This document shows positions 1 through 8,335 of a stretch of 20,674 nt of DNA, one piece after another; the first letter of the stretch is position 1; each line of letters begins with the position of its first letter. The stretch comes from Nitrosomonas sp. Its GTDB lineage: Bacteria > Pseudomonadota > Gammaproteobacteria > Burkholderiales > Nitrosomonadaceae. The DNA lies in assembly GCA_016721865.1 (NCBI GenBank), contig JADKHF010000025.1, positions 1 to 20,674 on the forward strand, in the 5' to 3' direction. Position numbers and translations under genes: made by a program. Under the pieces are notes generated by a model. It was given only the letters and a program-made list of their open reading frames with translations. It ran no database searches and was not told the origin of the DNA.

Positions 1-210
1 GGCCAGTGGCAGTTACTTCTAGCTGTTTTCTATTTCAAGGGTGGAAGTCACAAAACTCCTTCCACGTTTGAAGAGGCTCAAGCACAAAAAGACACAGAGT
101 TTGAATTTGCCGAGCGAGTCAGAAGGCTTGCCAGAGATCTAGCTGCTTCTGGTGGCTTCTACAACCACCAGCGCCGGGAAAGCCTTTCCCAACTGATTAC
201 AACATGTTGA
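1..210 (+). CDS. 3' end of an unidentified gene (partial)
   Basis: Frame 1 is open from the first base of the window to a TGA at 208-210, giving 69 residues. The piece has a hydrophobic start (WQLLLAVFYF) followed by a charged, probably helical stretch (FEFAERVRRLARDLAASGG). The start lies outside the window. I do not recognise the family. It may be an upstream part of the HEPN-like gene that follows, separated by frame changes between 210 and 267, or a separate gene. Indels are common throughout this window, so the stop may not be the true end. Confidence 0.35.
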   Translation, partial: GQWQLLLAVFYFKGGSHKTPSTFEEAQAQKDTEFEFAERVRRLARDLAASGGFYNHQRRESLSQLITTC

Positions 211-266
211 TGCGCCTCTCTGATATTTGCGCGATCTTGCCATCAGCGGGAAACTACGCACGGTAG

Positions 267-608
267 AAACCGGCGGACCCCGCATTAGCAAGGCGTACCC
301 AGGTTGAGAAAAGAAGGCGACATTTCCCTATTCAGCTTCTTAAGCTTTTGCGGGGCAAAGTGCTAGATGAGCACTCCTACAAACAACTCAACGAACTGGC
401 CTTAGCGAGAAACAAAGCAGCACACGACGAAGAGTTTTCTTCATGGTATACCAATCGAAGCGCCATACTTGGATATCGCCCTAACAATGGCCTCGCCCGC
501 TTGACCGATATGAACCCTAACAAATCATTCCAGCGGACCATCAAAAGCTGCGCTTTTTCCCACCCACTGAATTCATACGTTAGCTCATGGGGCATATATT
601 ATGAATAG
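267..608 (+). pseudogene. HEPN-like domain fragment (Rx4H motif)
   Basis: The frame is open from just after a TAG at 264-266 to a TAG at 606-608. An internal TTG at 348 could start an 86-residue product, but similar-looking coding sequence extends upstream (VEKRRHFPIQLLKLLRGK), so the true start was probably lost to an indel. The core reads LNELALARNKAAHDEEFS; the R at 408-410 and H at 423-425 form an R-x4-H motif, the signature of HEPN domains, many of which are RNases of toxin-antitoxin and phage-defence systems. The 3' end overlaps the ATG of the next gene by 8 bases (601-608), which suggests translational coupling. The HEPN assignment rests on this one motif and its helical context, so it is moderate to weak. 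Confidence 0.42.
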
Positions 609-2079
609 CCGGTTATTGTTCGCGGACTATTTTTGGCATAAGATCAGGCCGTTCTTGATCGCTACGGTGCCATTAACATCTGCCTGGGCTGATCTTCCCC
701 TGTTCATTTAATCCATTCCTGCTCTTTGCTTCCGACAAGTCTGAATATCAATCTTTGCATGATCAAATCGTCGATCATCTTATTAAACTAAAAAAACATG
801 CGGTATTCCACCCAGACTCAGGTCTACACTTATTTCAGTTTTCCGAAGTCAGGCAGAACTGGTTGGGGGTGTGCAAATGGGGCAACAATGGTATGGGCCT
901 AGGCCAGAAATTTGCCAAGAATCTACTCAAAGCATTCAATGGATTCTATTCAAATTTCGGCGATGAATCAGTCACTTCTTCATCACATATAGAGAAGCTT
1001 ACGCTTGTTGGTTCAGGCATCGGGCGAGACTTTATCAGCGATTTCACGACAAACTTGATGCTGGAGTTCCTGCTGAACTACACGCAGGATTTTGCTAGAT
1101 CATATCTTGATGCAAAGCAGCGCAAAATTTTTTCTGTTCGCTGTGCATTCGATGCTGATTTAATGGTTTGGAAGCCGAAGCATTTTGAACTCCCATACTT
1201 CTACAAGGGTGATAGAGAAGAAGATTTCATACTTCTTACTCCCATAGACATCCTCTAAAGTAGTGCATTCATTGCCATGGTGACTTTAAGCAACTTTAGA
1301 CAAATAACAAATGCATTGGAAAACGCATCATTGCGGGATGCAATTAATCTATATTTTCAGAAAAAGCTTCCTAGAAACCCGAAGAAGGAAGATATTGAAC
1401 GTGCCATAGATTTAACAGTCCAGCAGTATCCAGAAATTCTTGACTACTACATACGGAACAAAGAGAACAATCGAGACAAGGCGGGAGTATTATCATCAGA
1501 GAAAGTCAACAAGTTAAGAACGGAGCTGCTCGAAACCCTTGTTGAGTTCTGTGAGCACTTAGTCAGTAATAGTAAATTTTACAGCGTCCCTCCGAATAGT
1601 TATCAGGAAGCATTGAAGCGAGCATACTATTTGAAAGAGGTTATCGAAGATAATGATGGCTATAGGATTTTCTCCTAAAAGTGGAAATACGTGTTGAAGG
1701 GAGCACCATACAACGAATATTTAGATTGACTTGATTTCGCGTCTCCATGGACGTTAATGCCAGAGTCAATAATGGACGTGGGCCAGCGGATTGCAGGTAT
1801 CCTGCAGGAGCAGAACTCCACAATCGTAATTTAAGCCGGAGTTCGGATTTCTAAAGACAAATTGCTCAACCAAACGGGAAATATACAAGAAGGCCGCCAA
1901 ATCCATATCCGACATCAAGGTCATTTTTGGCATTCTTACACGAAAGCTGAAATAGCTAAGATTGGACGGATCCTGAAAAGCATTCAGCAGGAAGGCGCTA
2001 AGAGTATTATTGTATTGATGCGACCCAGAAAGTTTCCAAACGTCTAAGGTATGAGCTAACAACTAATAATGCATTCTAG
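601..2079 (+). pseudogene. Frameshifted uncharacterised protein with PD-(D/E)XK-like C-terminus
   Basis: Joining frames gives one protein of about 490 residues. The ATG at 601 leads to LPLFI, then NPFLLFASDKSEYQ in another frame. The longest clean blocks are 755-1258 (contains GVCKWGNNGMGLGQKFAKN and RDFISDFTTNLMLEFLLNYT) and 1277-1678 (ends YYLKEVIEDNDGYRIFS). After 1679 the frame changes repeatedly: NARVNNGRGPAD (1756-1791), EIYKKAAKSISDIKVIF, AEIAKIGRILKSIQQEGAKSIIV, and a stop at 2077-2079. From memory this order matches a large unnamed family whose C-terminus reads NNGRGPVDFK...VEFKLA, a PD-(D/E)XK-type D...ExK arrangement. Here the Asp is present but the ExK segment (about 1825-1840) is disrupted. 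Function is unproven; its position after a HEPN fragment suggests defence. Confidence 0.55.
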
Positions 2080-2268
2080 GTGAGATATTCAATCCAATTA
2101 CACGTTCTGGTCGACCCTGAACACAAACGTTGAGCAGCAACTACAACGCATTTAGATCTCAAACTAAAATTATAATGAATCAGTGTCCAGATTTATCCGA
2201 TTTGGTGAGCCATTGATGGCAAGAACTATTAAATTCTGTTTGGCAATAAAAGGAAGTCAGGATAAAGA

Positions 2269-2341
2269 TAATCCGTATTAGGGATCGGGCAGCATGCCCC
2301 CTGCGGGGTCATACCCTTCGCGCCGGTCGGTGGCGCGATCC
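2269..2341 (+). repeat. Palindrome-rich dispersed repeat, copy 1 (complete)
   Basis: Bases 2269-2328 match 3812-3870 with one substitution (A/G at 2277) and one indel (an extra G at 2281-2283). The copy is packed with small inverted repeats: GGGCA-gca-TGCCC (2287-2299), CCCC-tgc-GGGG (2298-2308), GGGT-cat-ACCC (2306-2316), and CGCGCC/GGCGCG with a 7-base loop (2319-2337). An outer pair GGATCG (2282-2287) and CGATCC (2336-2341) could close the whole element as a branched fold. Weaker similarity to copy 2 also extends about 20 bases upstream. On the reverse strand it can encode RREGYDPAGGMLPDP, as copy 2 can. It resembles a REP- or MITE-like interspersed element. Confidence 0.75.
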
Positions 2342-2351
2342 TTGGAAGTGA

Positions 2352-2367
2352 TTTAGTTTAAACTAAA
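2352..2367. promoter_or_regulatory. 16-base perfect palindrome
   Basis: TTTAGTTTAAACTAAA is a perfect inverted repeat without a spacer, 11 bases after the end of the complete repeat copy. It could be a dimeric regulator's operator or a cruciform-forming remnant. No adjacent gene start supports an operator role. Confidence 0.35.
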
Positions 2368-2776
2368 GAAGTAAAAACAATAAATTATAATAAAATTTTA
2401 AGATTTCTTTTGCTACTCACGTCGAATCAGAGGATTTAGCACAAATCGATCTAAGATTTTGAAAAAAAGATTGAGTGCCTTTTAATTATTTCATTCGTGG
2501 GCGCTTGAGGTAATGCTCCAAAATCGACTTTTCTGGTGAATATATTAGAAAAACGGCAATTAAAGTGGATAAATCCGCATTTTCTAAGTGCTTCCGTTTG
2601 CGTCAATATTTCAAGAGCATCCGCTCTCGCATGGTAAAAGCTGATAATTTAGTTAAATATCTATATATGGAAATAAATACTTGAGCTAAAAAGATAGTTA
2701 CCTCATTATTCCAAGACGAGCAATGTTCGTAGAGATATAAAATGCCATCTTATTATCATTTACGGACTCGCATCAC

Positions 2777-3631
2777 TTAAGCGTGAAGCAACAGTTTTTC
2801 CGCATCTAAATTAAATTCCTGAGCACGAAGTCTGTTCACTAATTCTTTTTGTTCAGGGAGTTTTTCTTTGTAATGTTTTAGATTATTTACAACTTTAAGT
2901 CTATATTCTTCAATTTGTTCAATAATTTTTTTATTAGCTTGCAACGCTTCATTCACAAATACTTCAGCATCCTTTAACAAGCCACTAGCCGCCATCTTCT
3001 CATCGAATTCTTGGATATTTTGTTTCCAAGCTCGAATATCATTTTCTTTGAGGATAATCTCATTCTTTTTAGAATAAAGCGCTGTGAATTCGCCTAATTT
3101 TTCGCTTTCACTTTGCATGTAATCGAGTTCTTTCTCAAGCTTATCCTTCTCAGATATTTGTACTTGAATACTTTCTCTTAATCTCTCCTGTCTGGTCTTG
3201 GACTCGCTAATATATATGGATTCCGCCTCTCCACTTTCAATATAAATGGTTGCTTTTTTAATAGCATCTAAAAGAGCATCTATTTCATTTAACTTCATTT
3301 TCTTTAAATAAAAATCCTGTTTGTACGAATTAATATATATACGAGAATAATAAGAATCATCGTTACTTTTTAATAAATCATAATAATAATAATGATTAGG
3401 ATAATTCGAGGCATCAAACCCAACGCCATATTTCCCATCAGATTCCAATACTCCCTCAATTGTAATTAAATCGGATGATGCAGTATTCAATTCTTCATCA
3501 GTGTTATAAATGCTCATATTAAGATTTGCTAATCGAGAAATGGCATCACCCGGAGAGGCAATCTTTCTTTGTTGCTCAATATCTTGGGCAGCTATTTTCG
3601 GAGACTCATATATGAAGTATTCCGCACTCAA
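2777..3631 (-). CDS. Coiled-coil protein of unknown function
   Basis: An intact 284-codon frame starts at TTG (3629-3631), directly after an in-frame TAA (3632-3634), and ends at TAA. No ATG start or clear ribosome binding site is visible, so the true start may lie upstream in another frame (an ATG at about 3650 is out of frame). Residues 1-120 are Tyr/Asn/Asp-rich with no known motif (NYPNHYYYYDLLKSND). Residues about 125-280 are strongly charged heptad-like helix (ISEKDKLEKELDYMQSESEKL; KKIIEQIEEYRLKVVNNLKH), typical of long coiled coils. There is no signal peptide or membrane segment. It is markedly AT-rich, lies on the opposite strand to all other genes and sits between two copies of the palindromic repeat. 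These features suggest an acquired accessory gene. I do not recognise the family. Confidence 0.75.
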   Translation of the reverse strand: MSAEYFIYESPKIAAQDIEQQRKIASPGDAISRLANLNMSIYNTDEELNTASSDLITIEGVLESDGKYGVGFDASNYPNHYYYYDLLKSNDDSYYSRIYINSYKQDFYLKKMKLNEIDALLDAIKKATIYIESGEAESIYISESKTRQERLRESIQVQISEKDKLEKELDYMQSESEKLGEFTALYSKKNEIILKENDIRAWKQNIQEFDEKMAASGLLKDAEVFVNEALQANKKIIEQIEEYRLKVVNNLKHYKEKLPEQKELVNRLRAQEFNLDAEKLLLHA

Positions 3632-3811
3632 TTATTACAATAACCATTGCGCCAAATACGCAATAAATGCAAAACATTTTTGAACTATTGCTCTAGTTCT
3701 TAAGCGTTGTATAAAATCTTCCATTGTTGATCGCTTGGGCAAATAATGACATAGTAGTATACAACTGCATCACCAAAACCGTTCAGTAATATGGAGAAGT
3801 CAGAATCTAGG

Positions 3812-3870
3812 TAATCCGTGTTAGGATCGGGCAGCATGCCCCCTGCGGGGTCATACCCTTCGCGCCGGTC
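3812..3870 (+). repeat. Palindrome-rich dispersed repeat, copy 2 (3' truncated)
   Basis: This is the second copy of the 60-base element at 2269-2328, keeping the GGGCA/TGCCC, CCCC/GGGG and GGGT/ACCC hairpins. It stops matching after GCGCCGGTC, so the right arm (GGCGCG and CGATCC) of copy 1 is absent. On the reverse strand it lies in an open frame, reading DRREGYDPAGGMLPDPNTDYL and continuing to a stop at about 3700 (SDFSILLNGFGDAVVYYY). Whether that frame is a gene or a chance opening is unclear. Together with copy 1 it brackets the minus-strand coiled-coil gene. Confidence 0.75.
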
Positions 3871-3956
3871 TATGCCTTTGTCACAAATATCCCCAAACCA
3901 AAATAAACCGGAAAACCCCGTTTTAGCAAAATTCAAGATTCCAAAATAGGCACTTA

Positions 3957-4002
3957 CCAATGTTCTTAAAGACATTGGGGGTGCCCGGTCATTCGTCCGG
4001 GT
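3957..4002 (+). promoter_or_regulatory. Tandem hairpins upstream of the capsid gene
   Basis: Two inverted repeats lie 30-75 bases before the capsid ATG: CCAATGT/ACATTGG with an 8-base loop (3957-3978) and CCCGG/CCGGG with an 8-base loop (3984-4001). Neither is followed by a T-run, so they are unlikely to be simple terminators. They could be leader structures in the capsid transcript or part of the junction between accessory DNA and phage. Confidence 0.4.
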
Positions 4003-4032
4003 GAGTAATGTTAACCATAGGACAGAAGAATT

Positions 4033-5729
4033 ATGACCACCAAGCGAGTACACCAGGAATATCTTAAAATCTCAACCGCGCAAGTAGCGGCCTTTGCTGA
4101 GGCTCTGAAGGATAACGCAACTTCCAAAGAAGGAACTTTTGATTCCGCCGCTGCCAGTGATTTTATGGTAACCGCAATCAACCAAAACACCGGTGTTGAA
4201 GTTCCAAAAACACTTCAAGCTGTTATGGACGACACTTCGTCAGGCGAGAAAGGCGAGGCAGAGCGAAGCAGAATTACACGCGCAGTTCTTGATGGTATCA
4301 GCATCTACGAATCACAGCATGGCGTTTCTGCACCGGCTGACGTGATTGAGCAAGCGCTTCACAACGCATACTCCACAACGGATGGAGCTAAAAGACTGGC
4401 TGGTCTGAAACTTGATTCCGCTAACTCTGATCATCAAGACAACCTTGGATTGCAAGCAAACCGCGCGGTCATCGCAATACTGTCTGCCATGGGCGAGGCC
4501 ATACCATTCGCACATTATTTGCCTGCTGATTTGGGTTCAAACAAAAGTGTTCTGGCTATCCTGTCGCATCAAGCCGGGAATACCTATGGTCAGTATGCTG
4601 AAGGCGGATCAATGGATGGTGCTAATTCCGGCAATCCATTTATCACATCTTCGCGTGTTCACAAAACCACCCCGGCTGTTACTACTGCTAACGTTACCGG
4701 TGCATTGACTGCGGTGCAGGAAGATGATGTTACGTGCGATTCAGATGCAGATCAGATCAAGCTGTTGCGTGGACGTACCATTGTTTACGTTAATGGCGTG
4801 CCTTGCGCACGAGAAGTTGATCAAAGTGGTTCTGGCAACTCTACCATTAGCGGAAGCGCTACCGTCAGTGGAGTTGATTATGTGATTGGCGGCACGATTA
4901 ACACCGATACCGGTGTTTTCGCTTTGACCACCACGCCAGCATTGGGAACCACAGTTCCAGTGACTATCGAGGGCTTTATTGATTACGAGCGTGCTCCTGA
5001 GTTTACGCCATCGATCATTACCGCCGTGAACACATTCGAACTGTTTGTTAAACCATGGCGCGTGATCACGCAACAAACCATTGATTCAAGCACTCAGATG
5101 GCCAATGAATTGGGTCTTGATTCTTATGGTGAAAGTGTTCTGGCTATCCAAAACCAATTTGCCAATGAACGTCATTACGAGGTTCTGGCCAAGGCTCGCC
5201 GTTTGGCTGTAAACAACTCAGTCGATTACGACTTTGATTGGCCTAACCAAAAGGGCAGAAAAACCGTGCGCAGATTTGGCAGGATTTTGCGACACCTCTA
5301 GGAGCGGCATCGCAGCAAATGGCTATTGATACCATGGATCACGGCATTACTCATGCGTATGTGGGTAAATACATTGCTTCTCAATGGATGTCATTGCCGC
5401 GCGAGATATTCGAGCCTTCTGGAATCGCTGAAAGACCGGGAATATATCGTATCGGTCGCTTGTTCGGTCGCATTGATGTGTATTACACACCAAAAGGTTT
5501 GACTGATACCGCAGCAGCAGGGCAAATCCTGGGCATTGGTAAGGCAACAAACGTTTCACTGAACCCATTCGTTCTTGGTGATGCGGTTGCTCCTACAGTA
5601 ATGCCGCTGGCATTCAATGCTGATATGAAGCGCGGCGCTGCTTTCTATGCCCGTAACTTCACTGCCGTTAACCCGTTCAAACAAGCTGCGCTTGGTTGTG
5701 CTGTTATCAACGTTACAAACATGATCTAA
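4033..5729 (+). CDS. Phage major capsid protein (HK97-fold type, frameshifted)
   Basis: The ATG at 4033 follows a purine-rich AGAAGA. The first frame runs to 5301. Bases before the break read on in the third frame (IWQDFATPLGAASQQMAIDTM) into the clean block ending at 5729, so one A missing from the A-run near 5262 restores a protein of about 565 residues. Residues 1-200 are helical (scaffold/N-arm and E-loop-like). About 215-330 is beta-rich (LLRGRTIVYVNGVPC). The C-terminal half holds ERHYEVLAKARRLAVNN and the A-domain-like RIGRLFGRIDVYYTPK...VVMPLAF-type segment (VAPTVMPLAFNADMKRGAAFYA). Length and C-terminal style fit capsid proteins of large contractile-tailed phages. It self-assembles into the head shell. 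It is the first phage gene in the window; no protease, portal or terminase precedes it. Confidence 0.72.
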
Positions 5730-5782
5730 AAGGCTTAATAGCTTTTAAGAATATTTAAAGTAACGTTAATAAGGAGTTAGAT

Positions 5783-6402
5783 ATGGGACGTAAAATACAA
5801 CTGGGATCGCCTTCATTCGTGAAGGCTGTCCTCAGTAAGTGCGTGAAGGAGGTATTTGGCGATGCTGAATACCCAATTCGTGCTGTAATCTTAAACCACA
5901 TGCCAAGGGATATCACTTTGCCTGAACTTGGCTTGTTCCTGAAGCACGTGGGCAACTCCGAATGATGAAGATAAGCGCATTACTGTGATTAGTGGTTTGA
6001 ACAGTTGTTGCGCTTGGAATCTAACATCAGTCAGATTGCTTTTCTGAATGGGTATGATTTTGCTGCATTAACGGTTGAAGAGCTGGTTGATGAGCCTGAT
6101 CAAGAAACCGATCGAGACGGCGGCGGTCAAGAAACCGATCGAGACGGTGATGATGATCCAGAAACAGACGGTGAGACGGATGCTGACAAAGATCCTGAAT
6201 CTACCGGTGGTGAGGAAGCAGAATCCAAAGCCAAAGCAGAGAAGCCGAAGCCGAGGCCGCAAGGGTTCAGGCTGAACTTGATGCGGCTGCTGAAAAGGCT
6301 AAGGCTGATGCTGAGAAGGAAGCGGCGGATGCAGAAGCGGCGCTCAAGGCTGCAGCAACAAAAAAAGCGCCTAATTCCCACAAAAAAAATGGAGGTAAAT
6401 AA
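5783..6402 (+). CDS. Acidic phage protein with Ala/Glu coiled-coil tail (frameshifted)
   Basis: A strong AAGGAG (5771-5776) precedes the ATG at 5783. The N-terminal 60 residues are clean (MGRKIQLGSPSFVKAVLSKC...LPELGLFLKHVGNSE). A missing A near 5964, a missing T near 5998 and an extra base near 6248 must be corrected to read on through DEDKRITVISGFEQLLRLESN, then an Asp/Glu/Thr-rich tract containing two QETDRDG repeats, then an Ala/Glu/Lys helix (AELDAAAEKAKADAEKEA), ending NGGK at 6402. The corrected product is about 206 residues. Its GGAGGT end doubles as the ribosome binding site for the sheath gene. Position between capsid and sheath suggests a head-tail connector or head-associated protein, but I do not recognise the family. 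Confidence 0.6.
6100..6147 (+). repeat. Short tandem repeat coding QETDRDG
   Basis: A 21-base sequence beginning TCAAGAAACCG occurs exactly at 6100-6120 and 6127-6147, with a period of 27 bases (nine codons). It lengthens the acidic linker of the surrounding gene and keeps the frame. Confidence 0.8.
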
Positions 6403-6405
6403 ACC

Positions 6406-8271
6406 ATGTCCTCTAATTTTGTCCGGCAATTAGGTGCTGAATCTGGCGTGCAGCTTAACCCGCTGCGCGACAATTCAGAGATCCCAACATCAGGAAATGG
6501 AGATCAAGTATTTGCCGCCATGATGCGTGCTACACGCGGTCGAATCGACAAACCTTTCAAGGTTGATCGTGGAAACGTGACAAGAAAGCTAGGGTAAGGG
6601 CGAGCAAATACGGATTTCCGCATTAAACGAAGCCTGGGTGCATGTGGTAGAGGCACTGAATAGTGGCGCGTATGAGGCTGATATCCAGCGCCTGGTGACC
6701 AGTGCTGCGGTGATCAAGTGGGCTGTAGTAACGTCGCCAACCGATACGCCGGTATTTGCCACCTCACATACACCAGCAGTTCTAACGGCAACGGTTGTCG
6801 CCGGTGCGGTAACTGCTGTCACTGTAGTGAGTGGCGGCAAGGATTATGATGAAACAGAAACAATCACTGTGGGCGGACCGGGAACGGTTGCTGTTCTTAC
6901 GCCGGTATTCACGGATGGCGTTATTACTTCAGTAACGGTTACGAATCTGGAACCGGTTATACCACGGCACCGGAATTAACTTGTTTGCCAACATCAGAAG
7001 AGCCAGTTGGTACATTCGTTGTTGCTGTTAAGCATCTTGATTGTTTCAATGATGGTATCAAGGTTGAGTATCGTGCGGATGAAAAGAAAACTGGTGGCGT
7101 GGCCGTTGCAAATGACCGTATTACCTTGCGCATACGCGATAAAGACGGTTTGTTGCTGCACGAATTCACCGGCTCATTAGATCCGCTGGCAAAAGATGAT
7201 TTTGGCGGCTCCGCCTATCTTCCAGATATCGCTGCTGCCATGACTGATTCTGTAGTCATTGCCGTTGGTGTCACTGGGGCATCCGCTGATGTTGAACCTA
7301 CGTCAGATGCCTATGGTTACGACTCAAGCGGCAAAGAGAAGTGGGCTGAATCAAGCGTTTTGACGTGCTTCATTGAGGGCAGCACAACCTACTCAACAGA
7401 TGACTACACGGCTGCAAGAGTGAATTTGCAGAACACTGTTCATGATTACGCCTACATATCTTCCGGTGGCTCACAATCAGCAGCAATGCTCGCTCAACTT
7501 GCGCAGTTGTCACATGATACCAACCGGCAGTTGCGGTTCGATATCCCAGGCAACCTGGACATCAGTGCGGCCATTGCGTTCTTGGAGCAACTGAATTTTG
7601 GTGCAAGTAACAGCCCGCACCTGCTGCACGCATTTTGGAGTCCGATTAAGTCAAACGACCCCACAGGCATCAATCCTAAAGGGTATTTTGGCGTTGCAAC
7701 ACTCAATATTGCTTATGCTTGCGCTAGAAATGCACAGGTAAATGCGAGAGGTTTTGCGCCAAAGAACTTCCCGATAGCCAGCAAAGCATGGCCTGTCAGA
7801 AGAACCGGAATGACTCAGGTCTATACCCCGAGTGATCAGGAACTTAACGCATTAGCCAAGGCAAAAATCAACCCGGTGTTATGGGATGTTTTCTCAGGTG
7901 GTGGAAGTTATGTGTTCAAAGACCAGCTAACTTGCGCACCAGTAGAAAACAGCATAAAGAAACAGATTTCCGTTGCTGATATGAGTTCCAGTATTGATAT
8001 TTCGGTAGCTCGCTATGGCAAGGATGTATTGCAATTGCCCATGCAAGTTGCGTTGAAACGGCTAAATGATTTCTTGACAGTGCATTTCGAGGCGGCTCAG
8101 GCATCAGGATGGCTTGTTCCAGCAGAAGATCCCGCGATGGAAGGAAGGGCTTGGAAATTCGAGGTTGTGCCTAATGCAACGCATCCGTTCGAGTGGATAG
8201 ATTGCTCCTACTGGTTACGTTATGACGGCGCTACAAGGGCGATTTTTGTGACCCAAACCTTGACGCGATAG
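6406..8271 (+). CDS. Phage contractile tail sheath-like protein (frameshifted)
   Basis: GGAGGT sits 9 bases before the ATG at 6406. The gene must be joined across an extra G near 6594 (RKLG|KGEQIRISALNEAWVHVVEALNSG) and a missing base near 6950, giving about 621 residues. N-terminus: MRATRGRIDKPFKVDRGN, typical of sheath-like tail proteins with the sequence RxxRxxDxPFxV. Residues about 110-190 form a glycine/threonine-rich beta insertion (VVSGGKDYDETETITVGGPG, GTGYTTAPE). The long C-terminal block (6985-8271) contains the conserved WPVRRTGMTQVYTPSDQELN and ends RYDGATRAIFVTQTLTR. Sheath subunits stack around the tail tube and contract on infection. I assign this from length, architecture and remembered similarity. 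The main alternative is another large tail structural protein. Confidence 0.6.
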
Positions 8272-8335
8272 GGTGTTTGTTTGGTGACTGGTAAAAGCTT
8301 GGGGATTTGGATTTTTATTAAATAAGGATTGGATG

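Larger units (their letters stand above)
2080..2776. other. AT-rich gene-poor stretch
   Basis: I see no convincing coding frame here on either strand. It holds the first copy of the palindromic repeat (2269-2341), a 16-base perfect palindrome (2352-2367), and a small hairpin AGAGC-ATCC-GCTCT at about 2614-2627. The sequence between them is AT-rich and full of stops. A short stretch next to the repeat (reverse strand, NTDYLYPDFLLLPNRI, after one indel) is related to the sequence beside the second repeat copy, so part of this region may be a duplicated remnant. Confidence 0.6.

Noticed and set aside
2269..2341. tRNA or tRNA-like gene because of the branched fold
   Set aside because: No anticodon arm, T-loop sequence or CCA end, and stem lengths do not match a tRNA.
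2269..3870. Prophage attachment sites (attL/attR) at the repeat pair
   Set aside because: The repeats enclose only one non-phage gene and no integrase; the phage genes lie outside them, so they do not behave as prophage ends in this window.
3700..4053. Minus-strand open frame of 117 codons overlapping the capsid start
   Set aside because: It crosses the repeat, two hairpins and the capsid ATG; only its last 60 residues resemble anything (the peptide shared with repeat copy 1). Treated as repeat-associated coding potential, not a gene.
4741..5076. Minus-strand open frame inside the capsid gene
   Set aside because: Shadow of a well-supported + strand gene; no recognisable protein.
6100..6147. 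Possible CRISPR-like repeat
   Set aside because: Only two units with a six-base spacing, in frame within a coding region; it is a coding tandem repeat.
4033..6402. Programmed ribosomal frameshifting as the cause of the capsid-region breaks
   Set aside because: Breaks are of both signs, occur several times per gene and lack slippery heptamers with downstream structures; indel error explains them all.
6127..6429. Minus-strand frames rich in Ser/Phe/Leu opposite the acidic gene
   Set aside because: They mirror the Asp/Glu/Ala-rich codons of the + strand gene and have no start signal.
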